Shown here: in pieces, positions 62,310-64,000 of the stretch
Numbering within the stretch: the stretch's first letter is position 1
Layout of the letters: each line of letters begins with the position of its first letter
NCBI RefSeq assembly: GCF_019837165.1
Contig: NZ_JAGYHC010000001.1
Location: forward strand, 2,852,001 to 2,916,000
Direction of reading: 5' to 3'
Origin: Virgibacillus sp. NKC19-3
GTDB lineage: Bacteria > Bacillota > Bacilli > Bacillales > Amphibacillaceae
Length of the DNA: 64,000 nucleotides
Translations under genes and position numbers: made by a program
The notes under the pieces: generated by a model
Databases searched by the model: none
Told to the model about the DNA's origin: nothing
What the model saw: only the letters and a program-made list of their open reading frames with translations

Positions 62310-62549
62310 CTATCTATTTGCGAAAAATTCTTCGGCCTTTTCTAGGAAAACTTCCTGATCAGGTGTTAAATCGTATTCTTCCTCAATCGCATCAACCGGG
62401 CATACCGCCTTACATGCCGCACAATCAATGCAAACATCAGGATCTATGTAAAACTGATCCTCGCCTTCTTCGATACAGTCAACCGGACACACACTGACAC
62501 ATTCAGCAGACTTCTCCGGTCCACATGGATCTAAAATTACAAAAGCCAT
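62310..62549 (-). CDS. Ferredoxin with two iron-sulfur cluster motifs, 79 aa
   Basis: This 79-aa protein begins MAFVILDPCGPEKSAECVSV. The first site is CGPEKSAECVSVCPVDCI and the second CIDCAACKAVCPVDAI, the latter a full CxxCxxCxxxCP 4Fe-4S motif. The wider spacing in the first fits a 3Fe-4S or modified cluster, as in bacterial 7Fe-type ferredoxins. It is strongly acidic. GGGAGG precedes the ATG. A single-gene electron carrier. Confidence 0.93.
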   Translation of the reverse strand: MAFVILDPCGPEKSAECVSVCPVDCIEEGEDQFYIDPDVCIDCAACKAVCPVDAIEEEYDLTPDQEVFLEKAEEFFANR

Positions 62550-62647
62550 CTATATTAACCTCCCTTATATCCTTTACCAAAAATGAACAAAAGATCCTAC
62601 TTCTATTTAATGATACATGACTGAAGTATTGCAAGTAAACAGCTTGC

Positions 62648-62977
62648 TCACCTTTTTTGAAAATATAAATGATAGTGCATAGCACAACCGGGATTAAATG
62701 AAGCTTGACAGGAAGGACAACTATTATCACTCGCTAAATATTCATTGATCGTTAAATCTGATCCGCATGCTCCGCATAAAATAGCTTTCTGATCAAAACA
62801 CTCTCGTGGCCAAACTTGAATGGTTCCACAGCCATATTCCCTATGACATTGATAGCATGAGAAATAGTCCTGGCAACAATAAAACTTAATTGCGATCCGA
62901 TCATTGGCCTGATGATAGTGCCTACAGCGTGTTTCCCTATCAACTGCACCTTTTACCCATTTCCTATTCATCTCCAT
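62648..62977 (-). CDS. CHY-type zinc finger protein, 109 aa
   Basis: This protein begins MEMNRKWVKGAVDRETRCRH. Conserved metal ligands are CRHYHQ, CCQDYFSCYQCHREY, CGACGSDL and CPSCQASFNPGCAMHYHLYF, matching the CHY zinc finger fold. Family members are small zinc-binding proteins of unclear function. ATG at 62977 has GGGGGATT at fair spacing, while an upstream TTG is too near that site. It lies near a metal-binding lipoprotein gene, which may hint at metal homeostasis. Confidence 0.88.
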   Translation of the reverse strand: MEMNRKWVKGAVDRETRCRHYHQANDRIAIKFYCCQDYFSCYQCHREYGCGTIQVWPRECFDQKAILCGACGSDLTINEYLASDNSCPSCQASFNPGCAMHYHLYFQKR

Positions 62978-63232
62978 TTTTGCCAATCCCCCTCATATTA
63001 TAAGCTTTTAATTTTCAACCTCAGGAGAGACCTTCAAGCCAGAACTCCCTTATAAATAGGAATGGAAAAAATAAAAACTCGTTGAAAAGAGCTGTTGTCA
63101 TTTGAAATTGGTTATCGATTTATTGCCTTCCAAGTTTTGCAAATACTATTCTACTCTTAGTTTACACTTGCGAAATGAAAACTACCATTATTTCTTATCC
63201 AAAGTCTTTTTGATTTGCCGGGAAAGTCAAAA

Positions 63233-63299
63233 GGACATGGTTTTAATGAACCATGTCCTACGATATTATAAATACCTTTTATAACGTAATTACCGTTAT
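63233..63299. terminator. Perfect hairpin plus a nearby Zur-like palindrome
   Basis: GGACATGGTT (63233-63242) and AACCATGTCC (63249-63258) form a perfect stem, probably ending transcription of the metal-binding gene from 63402. ATAACGTAATTACCGTTAT (63281-63299) is palindrome-like and recalls Zur sites, but it is not upstream of a visible gene. Nothing else was found in 62978-63401. Confidence 0.4.
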
Positions 63300-63401
63300 T
63301 TCCCTCATATGATCATTTTTCTAAACACAGAAAACTTCCCTATTTTTAAAAAACCCGGTACAGAAAAATATTATCAAGTTTCCGTATGTTTCTAGAGTTC
63401 A

Positions 63402-64000
63402 CTAGTCTTCTTCAGGATCTTGAGCGATTCCGTTCAGAATCGTTTGCAGATTGTGCTTCAGATAATCAACATAGGTTTCAGCTGTACCCAAATCACCAGA
63501 GTACAACGTACCGGCAACAGGGACCCCGGTTTCATTTGATACAGTCTCCATTGGTCGCTTATCACCATTGTATTCGTCAAACAGCGCTTTCGGTTCATTT
63601 TCATTCACAAATTCGATAGCCGCTTTAACTTGATCCGGTGTTCCTTCGTCGTTGCCGTCAATTTCCCATATAAATCCTTCTTCCAACCCGTAGTCTTCAG
63701 CTACATATTGAAAAGCTCTTTCGCTTGTGACAATGATACGATCTTCTTCCGGAATGTCGCCGATTTTTTCTTCATATTGCTGGTCAATATCTTCTAATTC
63801 CTCCAAGTAATCGTTCGTGTTTTCTTCATAAACATCCTGATTGTCCGGATCCATTTCGACAAAAGCATCGCGAGCATTTTCTGCCATCTCTATACCCGCT
63901 TTCGGGCTAATAAAAGCATGGGGATTGACTGTCCCTTCATTTTCTTGCAAGCCTCCAAGTTCTTTCTGTTCCAATCCATCCGATAGTGCAAAAACGTTGT
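63402..64000 (-). CDS. Metal ABC transporter substrate-binding protein (ZnuA/MntC family), C-terminal part
   Basis: The visible 199 codons enter from the right edge (NVFALSDGLEQKELGG), so the N-terminus and signal are missing. Metal-binding hints are His in NPHAFISP, Glu in VTSERAFQYVAEDYGLEEGF, and Asp in LFDEYNGD. These agree with the cluster A-I zinc/manganese-binding family. A long acidic helix (YEENTNDYLEELEDIDQQYE) links the lobes. It ends LQTILNGIAQDPEED. The preferred metal cannot be told. The ABC partner genes should lie outside the window. Confidence 0.88.
   Translation of the reverse strand, partial: NVFALSDGLEQKELGGLQENEGTVNPHAFISPKAGIEMAENARDAFVEMDPDNQDVYEENTNDYLEELEDIDQQYEEKIGDIPEEDRIIVTSERAFQYVAEDYGLEEGFIWEIDGNDEGTPDQVKAAIEFVNENEPKALFDEYNGDKRPMETVSNETGVPVAGTLYSGDLGTAETYVDYLKHNLQTILNGIAQDPEED

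Noticed and set aside
62503-62730. Minus-strand frame overlapping ferredoxin and CHY genes
   Set aside because: Out-of-frame shadow without start signals.
63102-63284. Plus-strand 60-codon frame
   Set aside because: AT-rich, ends across a perfect hairpin, no ribosome site.

Overview
The window looks like a chromosomal segment from a low-GC, endospore-forming Bacillaceae. Gene content resembles the moderately halophilic Oceanobacillus/Virgibacillus/Lentibacillus group, but the genus is an inference. Support comes from degS-degU, sinI-sinR, SipW with CalY/TasA matrix proteins, ComF, long-form HPF next to secA, an LtaS enzyme, a YdjO-like protein, an IDEAL-domain protein, and many acidic secreted proteins with Bacillus-type signal peptides. 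Shine-Dalgarno sites are strong, and GTG/TTG starts are frequent. I saw no rRNA, tRNA, CRISPR array or prophage.

Layout. 1-7.9 kb: secA (5' part), hpf, a fused comFA-comFC, degV, degU, degS and a yvyE/YigZ-type gene. 7.9-9.9 kb: nagA-nagB. 10-14.3 kb: biofilm block with sinR, sinI, sipW, a probable tapA remnant and two CalY/TasA-family genes, with SinR-like sites upstream. 14.6-24 kb: LytR-CpsA-Psr enzyme, class B PBP, AldA-like dehydrogenase, IDEAL protein, ATPase, and an aldB-DUF779 pair with a consensus cre site. 24-38.5 kb: LysR/YeiH divergent pair, HAD phosphatase, pxpB-pxpA-pxpC (5-oxoprolinase), DASS carboxylate transporter, MFS transporter, a decayed CynX-like MFS gene, a type I toxin/antisense locus, a YibE/F pair and another aldehyde dehydrogenase. 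38.6-43.6 kb: ltaS, small coiled-coil proteins and a ureohydrolase with an altered metal ligand. 43.8-62 kb: cell-wall sugar salvage, interrupted by a TetR-ABC exporter operon. 62.3-64 kb: ferredoxin, CHY zinc finger and a metal-binding lipoprotein cut by the window end.

How the genes fit together. The clearest theme is scavenging of peptidoglycan sugars. Secreted NagZ-type, AmiE-type and two NamZ-type (DUF1343) enzymes would strip muropeptides outside the cell. An ABC importer (binding protein and two permeases, no ATPase here) sits with murQ, and a BadF-type kinase sits with a MurR-type regulator. nagA and nagB at 8-10 kb would carry the product to fructose-6-phosphate. This suggests import of free sugar by ABC transporter plus kinase, in place of the B. 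subtilis PTS route. Four consecutive secreted enzymes, including an unexpected nuclease/phosphatase-fold protein, share a C-terminal domain of about 80 residues (FIMAH-like).

The intergenic DNA is rich in dispersed repeats. One is a 271-bp element present twice at about 97% identity, with pairing-preserving changes in a long-range stem (a candidate structured RNA), plus a decayed third copy. Another is a MITE-like family of about 277 bp with GAGGCTGGGACAAAA terminal inverted repeats, and a terminal-repeat-only version forms the PBP gene terminator. A third is a GC-rich core repeat.
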